This document shows positions 14,061 through 25,439 of a stretch of 64,000 nt of DNA, one piece after another. Each line of letters begins with the position of its first letter. The first letter of the stretch is position 1. The position numbers and the translations under genes were made by a program. The DNA comes from Mercurialis annua. Lineage: Eukaryota > Streptophyta > Magnoliopsida > Malpighiales > Euphorbiaceae. Under the pieces are notes generated by a model. That model searched no databases. It was not told the origin of the DNA and saw only the letters and a program-made list of their open reading frames with translations. The stretch covers positions 37,827,665 through 37,891,664 of the forward strand of contig NC_065570.1 in NCBI RefSeq assembly GCF_937616625.2, written 5' to 3'.

Positions 14061-14113
14061 GCTAATTCGGAACTTAATTTAAAAGCCATATTTCGACCCG
14101 GACGTTTTCAGGA
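14061..14113. other. 53-bp non-satellite insert within a monomer
   Basis: After CGCGTCTCAA the expected GTCTCTT is replaced by about 53 bp unrelated to the satellite (beginning GCTAATTCGGAAC, ending GGACGTTTTCAGGA), and then TAACGCGTCG resumes. No target duplication or terminal repeats are visible. It may be filler DNA or a scrap of a retrotransposon. I do not recognise it. Confidence 0.7.
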
Positions 14114-15478
14114 TAACGCGTCGTTCGGGTTACCTAAGCATGGTTATGTTAGAATATGAAAAGTGTGCGTGAAAAGTGACGCTAGATTAGTATGTTGCAT
14201 CTCAATTCTCTTTATCACGTTGTTCCGATTATCTAAGCATGGTTAGGTACAAGATGCGAGGCGTGCTTGAAAAGTGACGCTTGATTAGTATGTCACATCT
14301 CAAGTCTCTTTAACACGTCGTTCCGATTACTTAAGCACTGTTAGGATATATTACACAAAGTGTGCGTGAAAACCGACGCTAGATTAGTATGTCGCGTCTC
14401 AAGACTCTTTAATGCGTTGTTCCGATTACCTAAGCATGGTTAGGTTATATTCAACAAAGTGTGCGTAATAAGTGACGCTAGATTAGTATGGCGCGTCTCA
14501 AGTCTCTTTCACGCGTCGTCCCGATTACCTAAGCATGTTATATTACGCAAAGTGTGCGTGAAAAATGACAATACATTAGTATGTGGCATCTCAAGTATAT
14601 TTAATGCGTCATTCCGATTACCTAAGCATGGTTAGGTTATATTACGCAAGGTGTGCGTGAAAAGTGATAGATTAGTATGTCGCGTCTCCAGGCTCTTTAA
14701 TGCGCCGTTCTGATTACCTAAGCATGGTTAGGTTATATTAGGCAAAGTTTGGGTGCAAAGTGACACTAGATTAGTATGTCGCGTCTCAAGTCTACACAAG
14801 TCTCTCAAACGCGTCGTTCCGATTGCCTAAGCATGGTTAGGTTACAATACGTAAAGTGTGCGAGAAAAGGATCAATAGATTAGTATGTCGCGTCTCACAT
14901 CTCTTTAATGCATCGTTACTATTACCTAAGCATGGTTAGGTTATGTTACGCAAAGTGTGCGTGAAAAGTGACGCTAGATTAGTATGTCCAGTCTCAAGTC
15001 TCTTAAACGGGTCGAACCGATTACCTTAGCGCGGTTAGGTTATATCACACAAAATGTGCGTAACAAGTGTAGCTAGATTAGTATGTTTCGTCTCTAGTCT
15101 CTTTAACGGGTCATTTCGATTACCATGTTTTATTTCGCGACACAAGTCTCTTAATGCATCGTTACGATTACCTAAGCATGGTTACGTTATATTACGCAAA
15201 GTGTGCGTAAAAAGTGACGCTAGATTAATATGGCGCGTCTCAATTCTGTTTAACGCGTGGTTTTCGATTACCATGCTTATGTCGTGTCACAAGTCTCTCT
15301 AACGCGTCATTCCGATTACCTAAGCATGGTTAGGTTATATTACGCAAAGTGTGCGTCAAAAATGACAATAGATTAGTATGTCGCGTCGCAAGTCTATTTA
15401 ACGCGTCGTTCCAATTAATCAAGCATGGTTAGGTTATATTACACAAAGTGTGCATAAAAAGGATCAATAGATTAGAAT

Positions 15479-16330
15479 GTCGCGTCTCAAGTCTCTTTAA
15501 CACGTCGTTCCGATTACCTAAGCATGGTTAAGTTATATTACACACAGTGTGCGTAAAAAGGATCAATAGATTACTATGTCACGTCTCAAGTCTCTTTAAC
15601 GTGTCGTTTCAATTACCTTGCTTATTTCACGCGTCGTTTCGATTACCTAAGCATGGTTAGGTTATATTACGCAAAGTGTGCGTGAAAAGTGACGTTTGAT
15701 TAGTATGTCGCATCTGAAGTCTCTCTAACGTGTTGTTCCGATTTCCTAGGCATGGTTAGGTTATATTATGCAAAGTGTGCGTGAAAAGTGACACTAAATT
15801 AGTATGTCGCATCTCATGTCTCTTTAACACGTCGTTCCGATTACCTAAGCACTGTTAGGATATATTACACAAAGTGTGCGTGAAAACCGACGCTAGATTA
15901 GTATGTTGCGTCTCAAGTCTCTTTAACACGTCGTTCCGATTACCTAAGCATGGTTAAGTTATATTACACACAGTGTGCGTAAAAAGGATCAATAGATTAC
16001 TATGTCACGTCTCAAGTCTCTTTAACGTGTCGTTTCGATTACCTTGCTTATTTCACGCGTCGTTTCGATTACCTAAGCATGGTTAGGTTATATTACGCAA
16101 AGTGTGCGTGAAAAGTGACGTTTGATTAGTATGTCGCATCTGAAGTCTCTCTAACGTGTTGTTCCGATTTCCTAGGCATGGTTAGGTTATATTATGCAAA
16201 GTGTGCGTGAAAAGTGACACTAAATTAGTATGTCGCATCTCATGTCTCTTTAACACGTCGTTCCGATTACCTAAGCACTGTTAGGATATATTACACAAAG
16301 TGTGCGTGAAAACCGACGCTAGATTAGTAT
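15479..16330 (+). repeat. 426-bp tandem duplication in the satellite
   Basis: Two adjacent near-identical blocks of several monomers. CACACAGTGT occurs at 15541 and 15967, and the rare variant GGATCAATAGATTACTATG and the block ending in AACCGACGCTAG recur with the same 426-bp offset. A third, more diverged relative lies near 16836. The segment 14335-14570 also recurs at about 16275-16510 (offset 1,940 bp), so several duplication scales overlap here. Confidence 0.8.
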
Positions 16331-19300
16331 GTTGTGTCTCAAGGCTCTTTAATGCGTTGTTCCGATTACCTAAGCATGGTTAGGTTATATTCAACAAAGT
16401 GTGCATAATAAGTGACGCTAGATTAGTATGGCGCGTCTCAAGTCTCTTTCACGCGTCGCTCCGATTACCTAAGCATGTTATATTACGCAAAGTGTGCGTG
16501 AAAAATAACAATAGATTAGTATGTCGCGTCGCAAGTCTATTTAACGCGTCGTTCCAATTACTCAACCATGCTTATGTCGTGTCACAAGTCTCTCTAACGC
16601 GTCGTTCCGATTACCTAAGCATGGTTAGGTTATATTACGCAAAGTGTGCGTGAAAAATGACAATAGTTTAGTATGTCGCGTAGCAAGTCTATTTAACGCG
16701 TCGTTCCAATTACTCAAGCATGGTTAGTTTATATTACCCAAAGTGTGCATAAAAAGGATCAATTGATTAGAATGTCGCGTCTCAAGTCTCTTTAACACGT
16801 CGTTCCGATTACCTAAGCATGGTTAAGTTATATTACACAAAATGTGCGTAAAAAGGATCAATAGATTACTATGTCACGTCTCAAGTCTCTTTACCGTGTC
16901 GTTTCGATTACCATTCTTATCACGCGCATCGTTTCGATTACCTAAGCATGGTTAGGTTATATTACGCAAAGTGTGCCTGAAAAGTGACGTTTGATTAGTA
17001 TGTCGCATCTGAAGTCTCTCTAACGTGTTGTTCCGATTTCCTAGGCATGGTTAGGTTATATTATGCAAAGTGTGCGTGAAAAGTGACGCTAAATTAGTAT
17101 GTCGCGTCTCAAGTCTCTCTAACGCGTTATTCTAATTTCCATTACGCAAAGTGTGCGTAAAAAGTGACGCTATATTAATATGGCGCGTCTCACGTCTCTT
17201 TAACGCTTCGTTTCGATTACCAATCTTATGTCGCGTCACAAGTCTCTCTAACGAGTCGTTTCGATTACCTAAGCATGGTTAGGTTATATTACACAAAGTT
17301 TGCGTGAAAAGTAATAATAGATTAGTATGTCGCGTCTCAAGTCTCTTTAACGCATCCTTCCAATTACCTAAGCATGGTTTGGTTATATTACACAAATAAT
17401 GCGTAGAAAGTGACCCTCGATTAGTATGTCGCGTCTCAAGTCTCTTTAACGCGTCGTTCCGATTACCCAAGAATGGTTAGGTTATATTACGCGAAGTGTG
17501 AGTGAAAAATGACAATAGATTAGTATGTCACGTCTTAAGTCTATCTAACTCGTGGTTCCGATTACCTAAGCATGATTAGGTTATATTATGCAAAATGTGA
17601 GTGAAAAGTGACGCTAGATTAGTATATGTCGCGTCTCAAGTCTCTTTAACGCGTCGTTTCAATTACCAATCTTATGTCGCGTCACAAGTCTCTCTAACAG
17701 GTCTTTCCGATTACCTAACCATGGTTCGGTTATATTACGCAAAGTGTGCATGAAAAGTGACGCTAGATTAGTATGTCGCGTCTTAAGTCTCTTTAACGCG
17801 TCGTTCAAATTAACTAAGCATGGTTAGGTTATATTCCGCAAAGTGTGGGTAAAAAGTGACGCTAGATTAGTATGGCGCGTCTTAAGTCAATCCAATGCGT
17901 CGTTCCGATTACCTAAGCACGGTTAGGTTATATTATGCAAAGTGTACGTGAAAAGTGACGCTAGATTAGTATGTCGCGTCTCAAGTCTCTTTAACGCGTC
18001 GTTTCAATTGCCAATCTTATGTCGCGTCACAAGTCTCTCTAATGGGTCGTTCTGATTACCAAAGCATGGTTATATTATATTACGCTAAGTTTGCGAGAAA
18101 AGTAACGCTAGATTAGTATGTTGCATCCCAAGTCTCTTTAAGGCATCGTTCCGATTACCTAAGCTTGGGTAGGTTATATTACGCAAGGTGTGCGTGAAAA
18201 GTGACGCTAGATTATTATGTCGCGTCTCAAGGCTCATTAATGCGTTGTTCCGATTGCCTAATCATGGTTAGGTTATATTATGCAAAGTTTGCGTGAAAAG
18301 TGACGCTAGATTAGTATGTCGCATCTCAAGTCTCTTTGACGCGTCTTTTCGATTAGCATGCTTATGTCGCGTCACAAGTCTCTCTAACGAGTCGTTCCAA
18401 TAGATTAGCATGTCGTGTCTCAAGTCTCTTTAACGCGTCGTTCCGATTACTTAAGCATGGTTAGGCTATATTACGGAAAGTATGCGTGAAAAGTGACAAT
18501 AGATTAGTATGTCGCGTATCAAGTCTATTTAACGAGTCAACGTGTGCGTAAAATTGACGCTAGATTAGTATGTCGCGTTTCAATTCTCTATAACGCGTCG
18601 TTCTGATTACCTAAGCATGGTTAGGTTATATTACGCAAAGAGTGCGTGAAAAGTGACGCAGGATTAGTATGTCGAGTTTCAAGTCTCTTTAACGCGTCGT
18701 TCGGATTAACCAAGAATGGTTAGGTTATATTACGCAAAGTGTGCGAGAAAAGTAACGCTAGATTAGTATGTCGCGTATCAAGCCTATTTAACGCGTCTCT
18801 GTGCGTAAAATGTGACGCTAGATTAGTATGTCGCGTCACGATTCTCTTTAACGAGTTGTTCCGATAACCTAAGCATGGTTAGGTTATATTACGCATATTG
18901 TGCATGAAAAGTGACGTTAGATTAATATGTCGCGTCTCAAGTCTCTTTAACTCGTCGTTCCGATTACCTAAGCATGGTTAGGTTATATTATGAAAATTGT
19001 GCGTAAAGAGTGACGCTAGATTAGTATGGCGCGTCTTAAGTCTATCTAACGTGTCGTTACGATTATCTAAGCATGGTTAGGTTATATTATGCAAAGTCTG
19101 TGTGAAAAGTGACGCTAGATTAGTATGTCGCGTCTTAAGTCTCTTTAACGCGTCGTTTTGATTATCATGCTTGTCTCGCCTCAGAAGTCTCTTTAACGCG
19201 TCGTTCCAATTACCTAAGCATGGTTAGGTTATATTACACAAAGTATGTGTGAAAAGTGATGTTAGATTAGTATGTCGCGTCTCAAGTCTCTCTAACGCGT

Positions 19301-19395
19301 CGTTCCAATTTCCTAAGCATGGTTAGGTTATATTACGCAAATTGTGCGTGAAAAGTGACGCTAGATTAGTATGTCCCGTCTCAAGTCTCTCTAAC

Positions 19396-19800
19396 ATAAT
19401 ATAACCTAACCATGCTTAGGTAATCAGAACAACGCATTAAAGAGAATTGAGACACGACATACTAATCTAGCGTCACTTCTCTCGCACACTTTGCGTATTA
19501 TAACCTAACCATGCTTAGGTAATCGGAACGACGCGTTAAACAAACTTGACACACGACATACTAATCTAGTGTCACTTTTCACGCACTCTTTGTGTAATAT
19601 AACCTAACCATGCTTAGGTAATCTGAACAACGCGTTAAAGAGAATTTAGACGCGACATACTAATCTAGCGTCACTTTTCACGCATCCTTTGCGTAATATA
19701 ACCTAACCATGCTTAGGTAATCGGAACGACGCGTTAAACAAACTTGACACACGACATACTAATCTAGCGTCACTTTTCACGCACGCTTTGTGTAATATAA
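19396..19800 (-). repeat. Inverted satellite block of two 198-bp dimers
   Basis: Orientation flips at about 19395 (TCTCTCTAAC runs into ATAATATAACCTAACC). The block holds two copies of a two-monomer unit: GCGTTAAACAAACTTGAC occurs at 19533 and 19731, exactly 198 bp apart. It ends in a complex junction at 19801-19832 that includes the perfect 12-bp palindrome ATGGTTAACCAT (19812-19823), after which forward satellite resumes. Confidence 0.88.
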
Positions 19801-20410
19801 CCTAACCAAGAATGGTTAACCATGCTTATTTTGCCAAGTGCGCGTTAAAAGTGTCGCTAGATTAGTATGTCGTGTCACAAGTCTCTTTAACGTGTTGTTA
19901 CGATTACATAAGCATAGTTAGGTTATATTACACAAAGTGTGCGTGAAAAGTGACGCTATATTTGTATGTCGAGTATCAAGTCTCTTTAATGCGTCGTTTC
20001 AATTACCAATTACCATAAGCATGGCTAGGTCATAGAACGCAAAGTGTGCGTGAAAAGAAACAGTAGATTAGTATGTCGTGTCTCAAGTCTATTTAACGCG
20101 TCGTTCCGATTACCCAAGAATAGTTAAGTTATATTACGCAGAGTGTGCGAGAAAAATCACGCTAGATTAGTATGTCGCGTCTCAAGTCTCTTTAACGCGT
20201 CGTTCCGATTACCTAAGCATGTTGAGGTTATATTATGCAAGGTGTGCGTGAAAAGTGACGCTAGATTAGTATGTCGCGTCTCAAGGCTCTTTAATTTGTC
20301 GTTCCGATTAACTAAAAATGGTTAGGTTATATTATGCAAAGTTTAGGTCAATAGTGACGCTAGATTAGATTGTCGCGTCTCAAGTCTCTCTTTTAAGGCG
20401 TCGTTTAAAT

Positions 20411-20704
20411 TACCATGCTTATGTCGCGTCACAAATCTCTTTAACGCGTCGTTCCGATTACCCAAGAATGGTAAGGTTATATTACGCAAGGTGTGCGAGA
20501 ATAGTAACGCTAGATTAGTATGTCGCCTCTCAAGTCTCTTGAACGCGTCGCTCCGATTACCATGCTTATGTCGCGTCACAAGTCTCTTTAACGCGTCGTT
20601 CCGATTACCCAAGAATGGTTAGGTTATATTACGCAAAGTGTGCGAGAATAGTAACGCTAGATTAGTATGTCGCATCTCAAGTCTCTTTAACGCGTCGTTC
20701 CGAT
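20411..20704 (+). repeat. 147-bp composite satellite unit, two copies
   Basis: TACCATGCTTATGTCGCGTC begins at 20411 and again at 20558, a 147-bp step. Each unit is one short (48-bp) plus one full (99-bp) monomer. Both copies carry the same rare variant CGAGAATAGTAACGC, so the pair was duplicated as a composite. Confidence 0.8.
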
Positions 20705-23340
20705 TACCTAAGCATGGTTAGGTTATATTACGCAAGGTGTGCGTGAAAAGTGACGCTAGATTAGTATGTCGCATCGCAAGGCTCTTTAATGCGTCGTTCC
20801 GATAAACCTAAGCATGGTTAGGTTATATTATGCAATGTTTAGGTCAATAGTGACTCTAGATTAGTATGTGGCGTCTCAAGTCTCTTTAAGGCGTCGTTTC
20901 GATTACCATGCGTATGTCGCGTCATAGGTCTCTTTAACGCGTCGTTTCGATTACCTAAGCATGGTTCGGTTATATTACGCAAAGTGTGCGTGAAAAGTAA
21001 CAATAGATTAGTATGTCGAGTCTCTAGTCTCTTTAACGCGTCGTTTCGATTACCTAGGCATTAGGTTATATTAGGCAAAGGGTGCGTGAAACGTGACGCC
21101 AGATTAATATGATGTGCCTCAATTCTCATTAACGCATTGTTCCGATTATCTAAGCATGGTTAGGATATATTATTCAAAGCGTGCGTGAAAAGTGACGTTA
21201 TATTAGTATGTCGCATCTCAAGTCTATTTGACGCGTTGTTCTGATTACCTATGCATGGTTAGGATATATTACTCAAAGCGTGCGTGAAAAGTGACGTGAT
21301 ATTAGTATGTCGCATCTCAAGTCTATTTAACGCGTGTGCGTGGAAAGTGACGCTAGATTAGTATGTCGCGTCTCAATTCTGTTTAACGCGTTGTTCCGAT
21401 TACCTAAGCATGGTTAGGTTTTATTACGCAAAGTCTGCATAAAAAGTGACGCTAGATTAGTATGGCGCGTCTCAAGTCTCTTTAACGCGTCGTTTCGATT
21501 ACCATGCTTATGTCGCGTACCAAATCTCTCTAACGCGTCGTTCCGATTACCTAAGCAATGTTAGGTTATATTACGCATAGGGTGCGTGAAAATTGACGCT
21601 AGATTAGTATGTCGCTTCTCCATTCTCTTTAACGCGTTGTTCCGATTACCTAAGCATGGTTATGTTATATAATGCAAAGCGTGCGTGAAAAGTGACGCTA
21701 GATTAGTATGTCATGTCTCGAGTCTAATTAAAGCTTCGTTCTGATTACCTAAGCATGGTTAGGTTATATTACGCAAAGTGCGCGTGAAAAGTAAGGCTAG
21801 ATAAGTATGTCACGTTCTCTTTAACGCGTTGTTCCGATGACCTAAGCATGGTTAGGTTATATTACGCAAAGAGGGCGTGAAAAGTGACGCTAGATTAGTA
21901 TGTCGCTTCTCAAGTCTCTTTAACGCGTCATTCCGATTACGCAAGAATGGTTTGGTTATATTACGCAAAAGTGTGCGAGAAAATTAACGTTAAATTAGTA
22001 TGTCGCGTCTCAAGTGTCTTTAACGTGTTGTTTCTATTACCTAAGCATGGTTAGGTTATATTACGCAAGGTGTGCTAGAAAAGACACGCTAAATTAGTAT
22101 GTCGCGTCTCCAGGCTCTTTAATGCGTCGTTCCGATTACCTAAGGATGGTTAGGTTATATTACGTAAAGTTTACGTGAAAAGTGACGCTAGATTAGTATG
22201 GCGCGTCTCAAGTCTCTTTAATGCGTTGTTTTGATTACCATGCTTATGTCGCGTCTAAAGTCTCTAACGCGTCGATCTGATTACCTAAGCATGGTTAGGT
22301 TATAGTCGCATTGTGCGTGAAAAGTGACGCTAGATTAGTATGGCGCGTCTCAAGTCTTTTTAACGCGTCGTTCCGATTACCTAAGCATGGTTATGTTATA
22401 TTACGCCAAGTGCGCGTTAAAAGTGTCGCTAGACTAGTATGTCACGTCACAAGTCTCTTTAACGCGTTGTTGCGATTACCTAAGCATGGTTAAGTGATAT
22501 TAAGCAAAGTGTGCGCAAAAAGTGACGCTAGATTCGTATGGCGCGTCTCAAATCTTTTTGACCCCTCACATTACAAGTCTCTCTAACAAGTGGTTCCGAT
22601 TATCAAAGCATGTTTAGGTTATATTACGCAATGTGTGCGTGAAAATTGATAAAAAATTGGTATGTCGCGTCTGAAGTCTCTTTAACGCGTCGTTCCGATT
22701 ATCTTAACTATGGTTAGGTTATTTTACAAAAAGTGTGCGTGAAACGTGACGCTAGATTAGTATGTCGTGTCTCAAGTCTCTTTAACCCGTCGTTCTGATT
22801 ACCTAAGCATGGTTAGGTTATTTTACGCAAAGTGTGCGGGAAAAGTGACACTAGATTAGTACGTCGTGTCTTAAGTCTCTTTAACGCGTCATTCCTATCA
22901 CCTAAGCATGGTTAGGTTATATTACGCAATGTGTGCGTGAAAACTTATGCTAGGTTAGTATGTCGCGTCTCAAGTCTCTTTAACACGTCGTTCCGATTAC
23001 CTAAGCATGGTTAGTTTATATTAGGCAAAATGTGCTTGAAAAGTGACGGTAGATTAGTATGTCGCGTCTCAAGTCTCTTAAACGCATCGTTTCGATTACG
23101 ATGCTTATGTCGCGTCACAAGTCTCTCTAACGCGTCGTTCCAATTACCTAAACATGGTTAGGTTATATTACGCAAAGTGTGCATGAAAAGTGACGCTAGA
23201 TTAGTATGTCGCGTCGCAAGTCTCTTTAACGCATCGTTCCGATTACCTAAGCATGGTTAAGTCATATTACGCGGAGTGTGAGCGAAAAGTGACGCTAGAT
23301 TAGTATGTCGCATCTCAAGTCTCTTTGACGCGTCGTTTCG

Positions 23341-23436
23341 ATTACCATGCTTATGTCGCGTCACAAGTCTCTCTAACGCGTCGTTTCGATTACCATGCTT
23401 ATGTCGCGTCACAAGTCTGTCTAACGCGTCGTTTCG
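23341..23436 (+). repeat. Two tandem 48-bp short monomers
   Basis: ATTACCATGCTTATGTCGCG starts at 23341 and 23389 (period 48). Each unit keeps the end of the full monomer (TCACAAGTCTCTCTAACGCG) but lacks about 51 bp of its centre. Side-by-side short monomers show that the variant can amplify by itself. A similar pair lies at 58665. Confidence 0.85.
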
Positions 23437-25439
23437 ATTACCTAAGCATGATTATGTTATATTACCCCAAGTGCGCGCTAAAAGTGTCGCTAGCTTAGTA
23501 TGTCGTGTCACAAGTCTCTTTAACGTGTTGTTATGATTACCTAAGCATGGTTAGGTTATATTATGCAAAGTATGCGTGAAAAGTGACGCTATATTAGTAT
23601 GTCGAGTCTCAAGTCTATTTAACACGTCGTTTCAATTACCATGCTTACGCGCGTCATTAGTCTCTCTAATGCGTTGTTCCGATTACCGATTACCATAAGC
23701 ATGGTTAGGTCATAGTATGCAAAGTGTGCGTGAAAAGAAACAGTAGATTAGTATATCGTGTCTCAAGTCTATTTAACGCGTCGTTCCAATTACCTAAGCA
23801 TGGTTAGGTTATAGTACGCAAAGCGTGCGTGAAAAGTGACGCTAAATTAGTATGTCGCTTCTCAATTCTCTTTAACGCGTTGTTCCGATTAACTAAGCAT
23901 GGTTAGCTTATATTACGCAAAGTGTGCGTGAAAAGTGACGCTGGATCAGTATGTCGCGTCTCAAGTCTCTTTAACGCCTCGTTCCGACTACCCAAGCATG
24001 GTTAATTTATATTACGCAAAGTGTGCGTTAAAAGTGACGCTAGATTAGTATGTTGTGTCTCAAGTCTCTTTAACGTGTCGTTCTGATTACCCAAGCATAG
24101 TTAGGTAATATTACACAAGATGTGCGTGAAAAGTAACTCTAGATTAGTATGTCGCGTCTCAAGTATCTTTAACGCGCCGTTCTGATTACCTAAGCATAGT
24201 TGGGTTATATTACGCAATTTGTGCGTGAAAAGTGACACTCGATTAGTATGTCATGTCTCAAGGCTCTTTAATGCGTCGTTGCAATTACCTATGCATGGTT
24301 AGGTTATATTATGTAAAGTTTAGGTCCAAAATGACGCTAGTTTAGTATGTCGTGTCTCAAGTCTCTTTAACGCGTTGTTTCGATTACCATGCCTATGTCC
24401 CGTCATAAGTCTCTCTAACGCGTTGTTCTGATTACCAAAGCATGGGTTTTGTTATTACACAAAGTGTGCATGAAAAGTAAAAATTGATTAGTATGTCGCA
24501 TCTCAAGTCTCTTTTACGCGTCGTTTCGATTACCTATTTCGCGTCTCAATTTTCTTTAACGCGTTGTTCTGATTACCTAAGCATGGTTAGGATATATTAC
24601 TCATAGTGTGCGTGAAAATTGACGCCAGATAAATATGTCGCATCACGAGTCTCATTAACGCGTCATTCTGATTACCTAAGCATGGTTAGGTTATATTACG
24701 CAAAGAGTGTGTGAAAAGTGACGCTATATTAGTATGTTGCATCTCAAGTCCCTTTAACGCGTCGTTCCGATTACCCAAGAATGGTTATGTTATATTACGC
24801 AAAGAGTGCGAGAAAAGTAACGCGAGATTAGTGTGTCGTGTCTCAAGTCTCTTTAACGCGTCGTTCCGAGCTAGGCATGGTTAGGTTATATTACGCAAGG
24901 TGTGCGTGAAAAGTGACGCTAGATTAGAATGTCGCATCTCAAGGTCTTTAATACCTCGTTCCGATTACCTAAGCATGGCTAGGTTATATTGCGCAAAGAG
25001 TGTGTGTAAAGTGACACAGGATTAGTATGTCGCATCTCAAGTCTCTGTAACGCGTTCGTTCAAATTACCTAAGAATGGTTAGATTATATTATGCAAAGTC
25101 TGCAAGAAAAGTAACGGTAGATTAGTATGTCGCGCCTCAAGTCTCTTTAACGCGTCGTTCCGATAACCTAAGCATGGTTAGGTTTTATTACGCAAGGTAT
25201 AAGTGAAAAGTGACGCTAGATTAGTATGTTGCGTCTCAAGGCTCTTTAATGCGTCGTTCCGATTACCTAAGCGTGTGCCGTTCCGATTACCTAAGCATGG
25301 TTAGGTTATTTTACGCGAAGTCTGCGTGAAAAGGGACGCTAGATTAGTATGTCGCATCTCAACTCTCTTTAACGCGTCGTTCCGATTACCTAAGCATGGT
25401 TAGGTTATGTTACGCAATAAGTCTCTTTATCACGTTGTT

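Larger units (their letters stand above)
8064..19395 (+). repeat. Monomeric 99-bp satellite array, forward
   Basis: Continuous forward satellite with no gene. Monomers are diverged from one another and show small deletions and many short 48-bp units (e.g. near 10760, 11113, 11353, 12290, 12720, 13845, 15265). Unlike 1-8063 there is no long near-identical period, though local duplications occur (see 15479-16330). Most monomer-to-monomer differences are C/T or G/A changes inside CpG, such as GTCGCGTC against GTCGCATC or GTCGTGTC. Confidence 0.93.

Noticed and set aside
1..19395. CCTAA / TTAGG motifs as interstitial telomere repeats
   Set aside because: They occur once per 99-bp monomer as arms of a dyad; there are no tandem TTTAGGG runs.
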